A DNA stretch of 64,000 nt from Pirellulales bacterium (lineage in GTDB: Bacteria > Planctomycetota > Planctomycetia > Pirellulales > Lacipirellulaceae). Below the pieces are notes generated by a model that ran no database searches, was not told the origin of the DNA, and saw only the letters and a list, made by a program, of their open reading frames with translations. The position numbers and the translations under genes were made by a program. Of this stretch, positions 1-8,017 are shown piece after piece (positions within the stretch are counted from its first letter, which is position 1; each line of letters opens with the position of its first letter). Location of the stretch: assembly GCA_022841705.1 (NCBI GenBank), contig JALHQZ010000008.1:89582-153581 (forward strand). The letters are read 5' to 3'.

Positions 1-1489
1 GCAGCGCCACGGCGGCGCTGACACTGGAGCCAACCTCGATCGCTGTCGCCGAGCTGATAAACGTCGAGCCGCTGACCACCAGGCCGGCCTGGCGCGTCGA
101 GGTTTCGACGCGAATCGCCGCCACCGCCGAGCCGACAAAGGTGGCATCGAGCGTCACGAGCACACCGCGCTGCACCACGACACCGCGCTCGACACGCACC
201 ACCAGCGTATCCTCGAGCTCGACGCGCACGCCGGCGGCATTCAGGCGCACCGCCACCTGCCCGCTGCTGCCGTCGCCCAGCACACTGACGCCATCAAACA
301 GCGCCAGCGACTCTTTGCCGTCGCCGCGATCCTCAAACTCAAACGCCACCGCATCGGGACCGCCGAGCGCCACGCGCAAATTGCGCACACCGACCAGCGC
401 GCCGGCGTCGCGCGACACCACGCCCGAACCGCGGCGCACCGTAACGAGCGGCGCGCCATCGCAGCCCTCGCCGCCCTCGATTGTCGTTCCGAGCGCCTGC
501 ACAGCACTCACGCTGCCCGATGCCAACTCAATGTCGTCGGTGACACGAATGCGCTGCACGCCGGCCTCAAAGGCGGCGCCGAGCGACTCGTACGCCACTG
601 ATGGCCGGTCGCCGTCGACCACGGGACCAAAGCGCGTGCACTCGGCATCGATGCAGTAGGTCTCGGCCACGCGCTTGTTGCCGCCAACAAACACTGGCGC
701 GCGCGAACCGCCAACGCTCCAGAAGTTCTGGCCAATCGAGCGCGCCTCTGTCGTCGCCGAACCGAGCAGCACATGCGCCTCGCCCACAAACGTGTTGCGG
801 TGCACGTTCAGCGCCGCAAACTCGGCACTCGCCACCGCCACCACCGCATTGATGTAGGCGGCACCGGTGCGACCAAACGCGCAGCGGTCGATGGTCACGT
901 CGGCATAGGCGCCACGCGCAAACGCCACATTTGTGCCCGAAAGCGAGCGCGTAAAATCGACGTTGCTCAGGCGCAGCTGATTGAGCGCGCGGTTCTCAGT
1001 CTTTGGCGCCACCGCGGCCTGCGAGCCCGATTTTTGCTGAATAGCGCGCGCGGAAAGAATTTCGCCGCGCGACGTCAGCGTCTGCACCGCCTGACCGTTG
1101 TAGCGCGCGCGCTCGCTCGACGGCACAGCTTGTGTGCCAGAGCCCAAGTAGACGTCGATCGAGCGCTCGTCGCCGCCGCTCACCTGCTTGCCAACAACCA
1201 GATCGGCCAGCGTCACACCAGACGAAGTGATGGCAAACAGCACCGCGGCACTGTCACCGCGCAGCACTGCGCGACGGCGCGAGTCGCGCGAACGAATCGT
1301 AATGGGTCGATCTAGATGGATCGCAGGCGACTCGGGCGTCGCAGATCGGAACAGATACTCGCCAGGCTCCAGCTCGACACTGTCGCCCGCTTCGGCATGC
1401 TGCACTGCCACCAAAAGCGCAGCACTGCTGTCGGCGGGCCAAACGCGCGCCAAACTGGCAGAAACCAAAAACACGAGGTGCAGCAGCAT
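1..1489 (-). CDS. Secreted beta-helix-like protein, C-terminus cut by window edge
   Basis: An open frame runs leftward from an ATG at 1489 to the first base with no stop, so at least 496 residues are encoded and the C-terminus lies outside the window. The N-terminus (MLLHLVFLVSASLA) is a good signal peptide. The rest is rich in Val, Gly, Ala and Ser and is built of short beta-strand-like segments separated by turns, for example FARGAYADVTIDRCAF and VVSGSTFISSATAIEVG. That pattern is typical of right-handed parallel beta-helix (pectate-lyase-like) proteins, but no catalytic motif is visible. A Cys pair (YCIDAEC) lies in the middle. It is transcribed divergently from the F-box-like gene across 51 bp. 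A virion fibre or secreted surface protein is the likeliest role; this is inference from fold and signal peptide. Confidence 0.75.
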   Translation of the reverse strand, partial: MLLHLVFLVSASLARVWPADSSAALLVAVQHAEAGDSVELEPGEYLFRSATPESPAIHLDRPITIRSRDSRRRAVLRGDSAAVLFAITSSGVTLADLVVGKQVSGGDERSIDVYLGSGTQAVPSSERARYNGQAVQTLTSRGEILSARAIQQKSGSQAAVAPKTENRALNQLRLSNVDFTRSLSGTNVAFARGAYADVTIDRCAFGRTGAAYINAVVAVASAEFAALNVHRNTFVGEAHVLLGSATTEARSIGQNFWSVGGSRAPVFVGGNKRVAETYCIDAECTRFGPVVDGDRPSVAYESLGAAFEAGVQRIRVTDDIELASGSVSAVQALGTTIEGGEGCDGAPLVTVRRGSGVVSRDAGALVGVRNLRVALGGPDAVAFEFEDRGDGKESLALFDGVSVLGDGSSGQVAVRLNAAGVRVELEDTLVVRVERGVVVQRGVLVTLDATFVGSAVAAIRVETSTRQAGLVVSGSTFISSATAIEVGSSVSAAVAL

Positions 1490-1540
1490 CTCAACTTTGA
1501 AAGCACTCGAGGATTTTTTTTCTGAAACACCGAACAAAGG
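1490..1540. promoter_or_regulatory. Divergent promoter region, 51 bp
   Basis: These 51 bases separate two ATG codons on opposite strands. They contain a run of eight T residues followed by CTGAAACACCG, so each gene has an A/T-rich leader. No known consensus is recognised; the assignment is from position only. Confidence 0.4.
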
Positions 1541-3259
1541 ATGACTGATGACGAGCAAGAAATGAACGAGTACGGCGAGCTCTACAATTCGCTGCTGGGG
1601 CGCGAGGAGAGAATACAATTGATTGCAGCCGGAACGATCGATTCTATTGCCCGGCGCTGCTACGGCGATCGGAAGACAGCGTTTACTTTGTGCGGCTTTG
1701 GCTTTGAAACCACGGCTGTGGAGCTTGGCAGGATTGTGCACACGCTCTACAAGCCGGTCCGGCGCACCTTTCGCGAAATAGTGTCGCTGAAACTGCCAGA
1801 GTTTGACCCGCAGTCGGCGCCGGTTGCGAAAATTTTCGATGACGATGTGCTGCCCGAAATCTGGTCGAAGTTGATTGAGCGCGCTTTTGGTCTTTCAGCC
1901 GAGCCGGCAAACTGTGTTGCCTTTTCAGAGTTTGAGAGAATGGTTGTGGCGCGCTCGATGCGCCAGTTTCTTGCAAATGCCACTAACAATCTGGTGCGCT
2001 TGCGACGGTTGCGCTACCTCTACCAACAACTTCTGCGACTTTTTACAACGAACCGCGCTGTGGATACCCCCGATTACTACAAAACTCTCTACTGCAAAGA
2101 TGGAATTCTGATCCAGCAGCGTGGCGATGGCGTCTTTATGCGATCAATCGTCAGCCGGATTTACAACAATCTTCCCAATCTAAGCTTTGCAAAGAAATAC
2201 AAATTCTTCGACGCCATCGACCCAGTGCCGTACGACGACACGGAAGAAGAGCCGCAGGACCAATGGACTGCTTTGCTGCCTGGCGTCAGAGCGAGCAGCT
2301 TTGCCGCCAGAAACACCGAAAGCGGAGTTTTTGTCATCGCGGTCGACGGTCGTCGTTACACCGTCGCACTGTTCAACGACGGCAGTACGTTTGCTACGCT
2401 ATCTCCAACCGGAAATTTTAGCCCGCACACCGACCCTCTCGTCCCCAACTTGGCTCTGCTGGCGGTTTCTGCAACCGCCAGCGCCACGGGCAACCCGGTC
2501 GTCCGCCAATACCGCTTCGAGTGCGCCGATCTTGCATCGGGCGCCACGACGACTGCGCTGGTCGGTTTTCCCAACGTTCCTTTAGGTGTGGCCGCATCCG
2601 CACCTTTGCAACTGGCGCGAGTGACAAGACCGCTGGTTGGACGACTCGAAGAAATTTTCTACGCGACAGAGTTTCTGGCTCTTACCGATTACCGAAATGA
2701 TTCGCACTACATCATTTCAAAAGCAGCCGTCGACCGAGTGCGGCCTGTGTTCGAGACCCCGAGAGCAGCATACACGCAACCTCTGTACAAGCTGCGCACA
2801 CCGAGCGCCCAAGAACAGTTGGACCGATTCGAATACGTGCGTATGCTGGTTTTATTCAAATCGCCATACGAGGAGACCACTAGCCTTCTTGTCGAGCGGA
2901 TCACACCTGACGGGCGCATGGCACCGCTGCCGGTTTTGTTCAGGATTCCGCAGGCGCCTAACCAATATGGCGCGCCTGACGCGTACTACACCACTTTTAT
3001 TGATGCCAGCAGCACCGCTATTCTGTTGCGGTCAGAAGACGACGAGAAGTTCTTGTGGTTCGATGTCGAAACCGGCTTTGCGCAAAGCCTCGACGCGTCG
3101 TTCATTGGGCAGCGATTTGCAGAGCCACGCGCGCAGCGGCCGTACGTCAATAGGTGGATGCTGCCGCGCGATCTGCGCGACATACCATCTCAGGCCTTGG
3201 TTGGCGAACCGTTTCGCGTCGTGGGCGAAGTTTTGCCGATTGAATCAATCACTTTGTAG
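1541..3259 (+). CDS. F-box-like protein, paralogue of the gene at 41366-43018
   Basis: A 572-residue protein starting at an ATG right after the divergent leader. Residues about 15-55 (GREERIQLIAAGTIDSIARR, then TAFTLCGFG) correspond to the N-terminal segment of the paralogue, where LLNLSAPELAAVCRSNRRLA resembles the F-box-like helices common at the start of giant-virus proteins. A second shared block is near residues 105-165 (DDDVLPEIWSKLIERAFG and a LRRLRYLYQQLLRL helix). The remainder looks beta-rich, and WFDVETG near the C-terminus matches FDWRTGEAF in the paralogue. If the F-box reading is right, it would recruit substrates to an SCF ubiquitin ligase, but this copy has the more degenerate box. 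Existence is certain, function is a guess. Confidence 0.8.
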   Translation: MTDDEQEMNEYGELYNSLLGREERIQLIAAGTIDSIARRCYGDRKTAFTLCGFGFETTAVELGRIVHTLYKPVRRTFREIVSLKLPEFDPQSAPVAKIFDDDVLPEIWSKLIERAFGLSAEPANCVAFSEFERMVVARSMRQFLANATNNLVRLRRLRYLYQQLLRLFTTNRAVDTPDYYKTLYCKDGILIQQRGDGVFMRSIVSRIYNNLPNLSFAKKYKFFDAIDPVPYDDTEEEPQDQWTALLPGVRASSFAARNTESGVFVIAVDGRRYTVALFNDGSTFATLSPTGNFSPHTDPLVPNLALLAVSATASATGNPVVRQYRFECADLASGATTTALVGFPNVPLGVAASAPLQLARVTRPLVGRLEEIFYATEFLALTDYRNDSHYIISKAAVDRVRPVFETPRAAYTQPLYKLRTPSAQEQLDRFEYVRMLVLFKSPYEETTSLLVERITPDGRMAPLPVLFRIPQAPNQYGAPDAYYTTFIDASSTAILLRSEDDEKFLWFDVETGFAQSLDASFIGQRFAEPRAQRPYVNRWMLPRDLRDIPSQALVGEPFRVVGEVLPIESITL

Positions 3260-3400
3260 AAGTTTCACTTTTTAGGGTTTTCGCTCAAATAAGTTATGGT
3301 TTTTGGGTTTAAAATTGAGGTTTTAGGGTTTTATTAATGGTTTAGGTTTAAATAAAGAAAGTTTTTGGGTTAAACTCAACTTTTAACTCAAGAATAAAGT
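3260..3400. other. AT-rich spacer with degenerate TTTAGGG-like repeats
   Basis: This 141-bp gap holds several copies of a TTTAGGG or TTTTGGG-like unit (TTTTTAGGGTTTT, TTTTTGGGTTT, GTTTTAGGGTTTT, GTTTAGGTTT, TTTTTGGGTT). The units are irregularly spaced and degenerate. They lie after one gene stop and before the next ATG, so they could be promoter sequence, a relic of a telomere-like array, or chance in an AT-rich spacer. Confidence 0.5.
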
Positions 3401-4165
3401 ATGAAGAAGACGTGCGTGGATCTCTTTGCGAAGGAAACTGCCGATGGATCGATGTCGCTGACGAACAGCGACGATGGCGAGCAGTCGCCGAGCGTGTTTG
3501 AGCGCGTTATGGCGTTCCACAAGAGCGCTCCGAAGACCGTCGACGACGGCATTTTGGACTCTGAGTCGTCCATTTGCCCGGCCAATAAGAAGAAGAAGTG
3601 GACGATTGCTGCGCCACCTGCGCAGATCAACCGCATCACGGTCGCCCTCGGAGCGAATCCGGCTGGTGATGGTGGTGATGATAGTGGCGAGGCGACGCCG
3701 ATCATCGAGACGCTGCCGCACGGCAGCGTTGAAGAGAAGCAACCTGAGTGCTCGTGGGAATGGCTGAAGGCGTGGCTCGCCACCGCCGACGTTGCCTGTG
3801 CCGGCACAATCGACTGGGCGCCTTGGGGCGAGCGCCTGCGCTGCGCACCGCCGTGCCAAGAGTGGCACTTGCCCGTGCTCTGCGCGCAGCTGCTCGAGCA
3901 CCACCTGAGCTTTGGTCCTGGCGCGTTTGAGCTCCAAGTCATTCTCCAAGGCGTCGCCAATCAGGTCGGCGCGTACCGTCTGCTCAAGGACTACTTTCGC
4001 GCGTTCTTTGCCGAAGCCATGAACGAGTTCGACTCTCGCAAGCAGCAGACGCGCATCGACATCTTCAAGGCGCTCTACAAAGACACCAAGCGAGGCCGTA
4101 CGTTTGTCAACAGCGACGGCACCGCTCGCTTCCTGTCGTTTGCAAACCGCTCCGAGGCCTTTTGA
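3401..4165 (+). CDS. Unknown protein, 254 aa
   Basis: No family recognised. The first 110 residues are polar and low in hydrophobics, with a lysine cluster (NKKKKW) that could serve as a nuclear localisation signal. From about residue 115 the protein looks folded: Trp-rich (SWEWLKAWLATADVAC, then WAPWGERLRC) and then helical (QLLEHHLSF, LLKDYFRAFFAEAMNEF). It ends 53 bp before the stop of the convergent gene on the other strand. Codon use and GC content match its neighbours, so it is very likely real. Confidence 0.7.
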   Translation: MKKTCVDLFAKETADGSMSLTNSDDGEQSPSVFERVMAFHKSAPKTVDDGILDSESSICPANKKKKWTIAAPPAQINRITVALGANPAGDGGDDSGEATPIIETLPHGSVEEKQPECSWEWLKAWLATADVACAGTIDWAPWGERLRCAPPCQEWHLPVLCAQLLEHHLSFGPGAFELQVILQGVANQVGAYRLLKDYFRAFFAEAMNEFDSRKQQTRIDIFKALYKDTKRGRTFVNSDGTARFLSFANRSEAF

Positions 4166-4218
4166 AGAAACAAAAATTTGCGCGAGCGTGCCCGCCCGCA
4201 AGAATTAAAAAGAACCTC

Positions 4219-4755
4219 TCATTTTTTTAAAAAAAGAAACGAACAATGATTGTCTGTTTGCATCTCGCCCAGGCACCGCTGCACTCTGCGCAGCAGCCAG
4301 ACTAGGCGGCTGGCAATTTCGCGGCGCGCATAGTCATCGAAAGAGTCACGCCGCGAGCGTGGCGCGCGGTCGTACTCGTCGCGCAGAACGTCGAGCGCCG
4401 TCTCTCGGTCGAGGAAAAACTGCAGCTCGCCGCCATCGAACAGCTCGAGGTGCCAAAAGTCCCGCTCGCCTCGGCGCGACTCGCAGAATAGCATACACCG
4501 ATCGCCCGGCGCCGCGCGCATAGCACGCGTTTGCTGGCCCTTGGCGCCCAGCCGAACAAACAACATCCGCATCAGTTCCCGCGGCAGCCACGGACCAAAC
4601 TCAATTGTCACACTGCTTGCATAGCGGCTTGTGAGACCCGGTAGCAAATAGATGTTGTTGTAGAGAGCGAGATCGATGACAACGCGCGGCCTCAGTACGC
4701 CACTGTGCTGATGCTTTGGCACTGGTCGTAGCTGGGCGGCTGTAAAACAAAGCAT
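4219..4755 (-). CDS. Unknown protein, 178 aa
   Basis: No family recognised. The protein looks compact and mixed alpha/beta, with hydrophobic strands near residues 24-35 (RVVIDLALYNNIYLL) and a helical, Arg-rich C-terminal third (RREIASRLVWLLRRVQRCLG). There is no signal peptide or membrane segment. Its ATG is 31 bp from the divergent RING gene, so the two probably share a promoter region. Confidence 0.65.
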   Translation of the reverse strand: MLCFTAAQLRPVPKHQHSGVLRPRVVIDLALYNNIYLLPGLTSRYASSVTIEFGPWLPRELMRMLFVRLGAKGQQTRAMRAAPGDRCMLFCESRRGERDFWHLELFDGGELQFFLDRETALDVLRDEYDRAPRSRRDSFDDYARREIASRLVWLLRRVQRCLGEMQTDNHCSFLFLKK

Positions 4756-4786
4756 CTTTGGCCAGTTTTTGTGAGCAGGTGCAACT
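4756..4786. promoter_or_regulatory. Divergent promoter region, 31 bp
   Basis: Only 31 bases separate the ATG codons of the unknown 178-aa gene (minus) and the RING gene (plus). It contains the AT-rich stretch CCAGTTTTTGTGAG. It is called from position alone. Confidence 0.35.
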
Positions 4787-5455
4787 ATGAGCGGTGTGCG
4801 TGCCGGCCCGAGCAGAGGTGTGAGAGTGAAACAGACTCAGTTTGTCGATAGCGTGATGCAGATGGCACCCGACGAGCGCTTTAGGCGCGTGAGCGAAGGC
4901 CGCATTCGGTTTCGCGACGTCGATGTACCGGGCGATGGCTACAAGAGCCTGCAGGCGACGCAGTGTCGCGTGAGCGGCAGCAAACTGACGTGCTTTGGTA
5001 GCGACAACGAGTTTTTCGGCGACCACGTCGTGGCATTTGGCGACCGGAATCTTTTCCACGGCAAGCATTGCAAGGCATTTGGCGAAGATTGCATCGGCAT
5101 TGACGCGAGCAATCTCTTCTTCACTCTCGACGGCGAGCGCTATAATGTGCCGGCGCCGCCCGAGCCGGTCGACGAGCGAGTGGAGCGAGAAATCATGCCA
5201 GTGGTTGGCGTCGACGCGCGCACCAACCGCTGGAAGGCGTCGGCGCACGACGTCGAGGGTTCGAGCAAGCCGTCGCCAGCGCCGCGGCTCGACTGCACCG
5301 TTTGCCAGACGAATGCGCGCGACGTAATCTTTGAACCGTGCGGCCACATGGCCTGCTGTCGCGACTGCACACGCCACATGGCCAACACAGCGCTCGCTGG
5401 CAAGTGTCCCGAATGCCGCGCGCCGATCAAATACTACTTGGCCATTTACTACTGA
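4787..5455 (+). CDS. RING finger protein with short beta-helix-like repeats
   Basis: A 222-residue protein with two parts. Residues about 60-112 form an array of short repeats with G-D/S-x-N-x-x-x-G spacing (FGSDNEFFGDHVVAFGDRNL, then FHGKHCKAFGED), as expected for a small left- or right-handed beta-solenoid. Residues about 170-212 form a C3HC4 RING (CTVC, then CGHMACC, RDC, CPEC), with the spacing seen in the C-terminal RINGs of IAP- and neuralized-type E3 ligases. A RING of this type normally binds an E2 and promotes ubiquitination. The same repeat module occurs without a RING in the protein at 44707-45687. E3 activity is well supported by the motif; the target is unknown. Confidence 0.85.
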   Translation: MSGVRAGPSRGVRVKQTQFVDSVMQMAPDERFRRVSEGRIRFRDVDVPGDGYKSLQATQCRVSGSKLTCFGSDNEFFGDHVVAFGDRNLFHGKHCKAFGEDCIGIDASNLFFTLDGERYNVPAPPEPVDERVEREIMPVVGVDARTNRWKASAHDVEGSSKPSPAPRLDCTVCQTNARDVIFEPCGHMACCRDCTRHMANTALAGKCPECRAPIKYYLAIYY

Positions 5456-5487
5456 AAAAAAAAAGGAAACGAGTGCATTTTGAAACT

Positions 5488-6882
5488 ATGAGTTCGCGGC
5501 GTGCCGACCTTGGTGCGTGCAAGTTGGACGTAGCAGCGGTCCAGCACGCACTAGACCTACTGCTAGAGACCGGCCGGCTGACAGACTACTATCGACAACA
5601 ATTTGCAGCAGGACCACTTTTTGTATCGATGTGCATCAGCGCGTCTCAAATGCAGAGTTTGTTGACATCAGAGTACGAAGAGCCGCGTGCTCTCGGCATC
5701 GGCTTCTTGTGCCAGAGCTTTCCAAGTTTCATGGCGACAAAATACTTCAACAAAGACGCCTCCGCAATGGCAGAGGCAGTGTGCGCTGCCGCAATGCCGG
5801 TGTCGCTCCAAAGCGAATCTTTGCTTGATTTCGCATTGCACTTTTTTGAAGATACGATACCGTCTCAAGATCGCATTTGCAAAGCAGACGGCGTGCATTC
5901 ATTTATTGCACATGTTCTCACACGCCGTACCGAACCCTCGCTTTTGAAGCGGGCTCTGAGACTGGTGGAAAAAACCGGCCATTTCACTGGCGCGACAGGA
6001 CTTTTGCTCGACGCCATGTACAACGAAGATGCCACTGTTGCAAACACGGCGCTCGATGTGTTTCACAAGAGCTTGCCATGGCTGCGCAAACACGAAAGTG
6101 CATCGTATGCTCTAGCCGACCATTTTCTCTCCGATCGGTTTCCCGCGCTTTTGGCGCGATTAGATGAGAAAGCCTTCTGGAAAACCGGCCTATGCTCTCT
6201 GCTCATTGTCATGTCATGCGTCACTGCTGCGTTTCTCACCGACGGCGCGCTGCAGTCGAATCTGTTTCAAAGTCGGCAGATTCTGGCCTTTGACACGCTT
6301 GCTCACTTCTTCGACTCGTCGGATATCGAGAACCTGGCTGCGTTTCCTGCCGCTTTCGCAGCGATTTCTGCAATCTTAAGCCACGAATTCCGCATCATCG
6401 CATGCCGCAGCGACTTTTCTGTCGACCGTGCCGCTTTCAAAGCTCTCCTCTGCGTGATACGCACACGTCCGTGGACATGGCTGCCTCTGATCAATCAACA
6501 CGGACAGCTGGGCTCCGAGATGGCCGTTCTTTCGCTTGTGGTGCGGCTGAGAACCCCATTGGCAGAAGTTAGCGCGTCAAAGGTGCTGTCCGACGCCAGC
6601 CTAAAGTTGCTCGTCGCGCTCTGCTTGAAATGCGCCAAAGCCGACATGGACAGGCAGTTTTTGCTGGATCTTGCCGACAACGCAGACGCGCTCGAGAAAG
6701 ACTTCTTCGAGCACCGCCTCGCCGACGTCTGCATCGGCTTGCAGACGCAGGAGCTGCCGGCGCTGATCACGCTCGAAATCATCGACGCACTCGAGCCCAA
6801 TCTCTACACGATGTTTCGCAAGTGGAAGCTCATCGCGTTCGTGAAGCACTGGCTAGAGAAGCGCCCTGCGGTGCAACTCTGA
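5488..6882 (+). CDS. Alpha-helical solenoid protein with SOCS-box-like tail
   Basis: 464 residues from the ATG at 5488; the frame stays open upstream but that part overlaps the RING gene. The body is a series of amphipathic helix pairs rich in Leu, Ala and Phe (LLDFALHFFEDTI, LLKRALRLVEKTG, ANTALDVFHKSL), which suggests an ARM or HEAT-type solenoid. The last 50 residues carry DVCIGLQTQELPALITLEII followed by FVKHW. The ankyrin protein at 39500-40465 ends with the same arrangement (LGLQELGLPALVLQTIFEQM, then IKHHH). That suggests a shared C-terminal docking box, reminiscent of BC/SOCS or F-box-like tails on viral ankyrin proteins. The role as ubiquitin-ligase adaptor is inference. Confidence 0.75.
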   Translation: MSSRRADLGACKLDVAAVQHALDLLLETGRLTDYYRQQFAAGPLFVSMCISASQMQSLLTSEYEEPRALGIGFLCQSFPSFMATKYFNKDASAMAEAVCAAAMPVSLQSESLLDFALHFFEDTIPSQDRICKADGVHSFIAHVLTRRTEPSLLKRALRLVEKTGHFTGATGLLLDAMYNEDATVANTALDVFHKSLPWLRKHESASYALADHFLSDRFPALLARLDEKAFWKTGLCSLLIVMSCVTAAFLTDGALQSNLFQSRQILAFDTLAHFFDSSDIENLAAFPAAFAAISAILSHEFRIIACRSDFSVDRAAFKALLCVIRTRPWTWLPLINQHGQLGSEMAVLSLVVRLRTPLAEVSASKVLSDASLKLLVALCLKCAKADMDRQFLLDLADNADALEKDFFEHRLADVCIGLQTQELPALITLEIIDALEPNLYTMFRKWKLIAFVKHWLEKRPAVQL

Positions 6883-6902
6883 CACCTGGTTGTTGTCTCT
6901 TT

Positions 6903-7259
6903 TTACAATTGAACGATACTGGCGCAGCTGGCACTCAACTCATCGTCGCTAAGGTCGCGCAACACGCCGTCTTTGCTATCGGCAATCACGAGCACATCGC
7001 CGCGCACCAGGCTGCCAGAGTACTGGCGATAGTTGGTGTTCACTGGCCTCTGTTTGAGAAAGTTCTCCTCGTCGACCACGAGATAAATCTCGTCGACCAG
7101 CTGCACACACTCGAATATCTTGCACTGCAACAATTCACTGAGTTGCTCGCACGTGTCGGCGTCAGCACCGCTGTCTATCTCGACCCAGTCGGGGCCGAGG
7201 CCATTTGCGCGGAATAATGCGGCTCGCACCATTCGCTTCTCCGCACCACCATCACTCAT
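6903..7259 (-). CDS. DUF3846-like protein
   Basis: 118 residues. The central part (LSELLQCKIFECVQLVDEIY, LVVDEEN, PVNTNY, GSLVRGDVLVIAD) follows the layout of DUF3846: a helix that defines an index value, the strand with DExYLVVDEE, a P-V-N motif and the RGDVLVI strand. DUF3846 proteins are found mostly in phages, plasmids and bacteria, and their function is not known. It is convergent with the solenoid gene, with stops 20 bp apart, and divergent from the NADAR gene across 88 bp. Confidence 0.7.
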   Translation of the reverse strand: MSDGGAEKRMVRAALFRANGLGPDWVEIDSGADADTCEQLSELLQCKIFECVQLVDEIYLVVDEENFLKQRPVNTNYRQYSGSLVRGDVLVIADSKDGVLRDLSDDELSASCASIVQL

Positions 7260-7347
7260 TCCTCACAAAAAAAAGTGCAGAAAATCCTGCTTTTTCTGCG
7301 AGGACAAGGCACACCAAAGGGAAAAAAAGTTTTTATCCGCACAAAAG

Positions 7348-8010
7348 ATGTCATTTGTCTACTTTAACTCGGCTGCCGCGCCGCCGCTGAATCTACTGAG
7401 CAATTTGAACCATGCGCCAGTGCAGCTGACGCGCAACACACTCACGCCGGCGCTGCTGGCCGTGAATGAGAAGTTGGCCGAGTGGCTCGGCGCAGACGAG
7501 ACGTGGCATTTCGAGACGATTGAGCACCTGTGGCATGCGCTGAAAGCCACCGATCGCGCGACGTTTATGCAGTTCACGACTGGCGGTCGCTTTGGCAGGT
7601 TTGACGCCGAAGCATTCGAGTTGTTTTTTCCGGGCAATGGCGAAGCAAAGTACGCCTACTGGTCGAAGAAGCGCAACAGCGGCATCATTCCAAAGCTGGC
7701 GTCGAATGGGAAGAAGTATGGTGCCAAACTTGGCATCGGAAAGTCTATGCGCTACGCGCGTGAGCGCAACGAAGACGGTGTGCAGAGAGCAGTGTGGAAA
7801 GACTTGCTTTCGCGCAAGTACATTGCGAATCGCGCGCATCGCGACGCGCTGCTCGCAACTGGCAAGCAGACGCTGATTGAGTTTGCGCGCAGCTCCACCT
7901 CTGAACGACCAGACTACTGGGGCGGCTGCATGAGAGACGGCGCGCTCGTGGGCACTAATTTCATGGGCCAGATGATGGAGGCGGTGCGAGAGAGTCTGCA
8001 AGCGGAATGA
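7348..8010 (+). CDS. NADAR domain protein (YbiA-like)
   Basis: 220 residues from the ATG at 7348, which follows an AAAAAAAG-rich leader; the longer open frame upstream is not needed. The whole protein fits the NADAR superfamily: LSNLNHAPVQL at the start (the usual xxSNFSPxPI element), WHFETIEHLWHALKATD with the conserved Glu-His, helices around RAVWKDLLSRKY, LLATGKQTLIEFA, PDYWGGC, and a closing GTNFMGQMMEAVRESL helix. Known NADAR enzymes hydrolyse N-glycosidic bonds, either on riboflavin intermediates or, as shown for some phage and bacterial members, by removing ADP-ribose from guanine in DNA. A viral copy could counter ADP-ribosylation-based defence; that is inference. Confidence 0.8.
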   Translation: MSFVYFNSAAAPPLNLLSNLNHAPVQLTRNTLTPALLAVNEKLAEWLGADETWHFETIEHLWHALKATDRATFMQFTTGGRFGRFDAEAFELFFPGNGEAKYAYWSKKRNSGIIPKLASNGKKYGAKLGIGKSMRYARERNEDGVQRAVWKDLLSRKYIANRAHRDALLATGKQTLIEFARSSTSERPDYWGGCMRDGALVGTNFMGQMMEAVRESLQAE

Positions 8011-8017
8011 AACGGTT

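Noticed and set aside
773..1315. Plus-strand frames at 141-659, 773-1315 and 1188-1544
   Set aside because: They are antisense to the long secreted beta-helix-like frame, which has a signal peptide and continues to the window edge.
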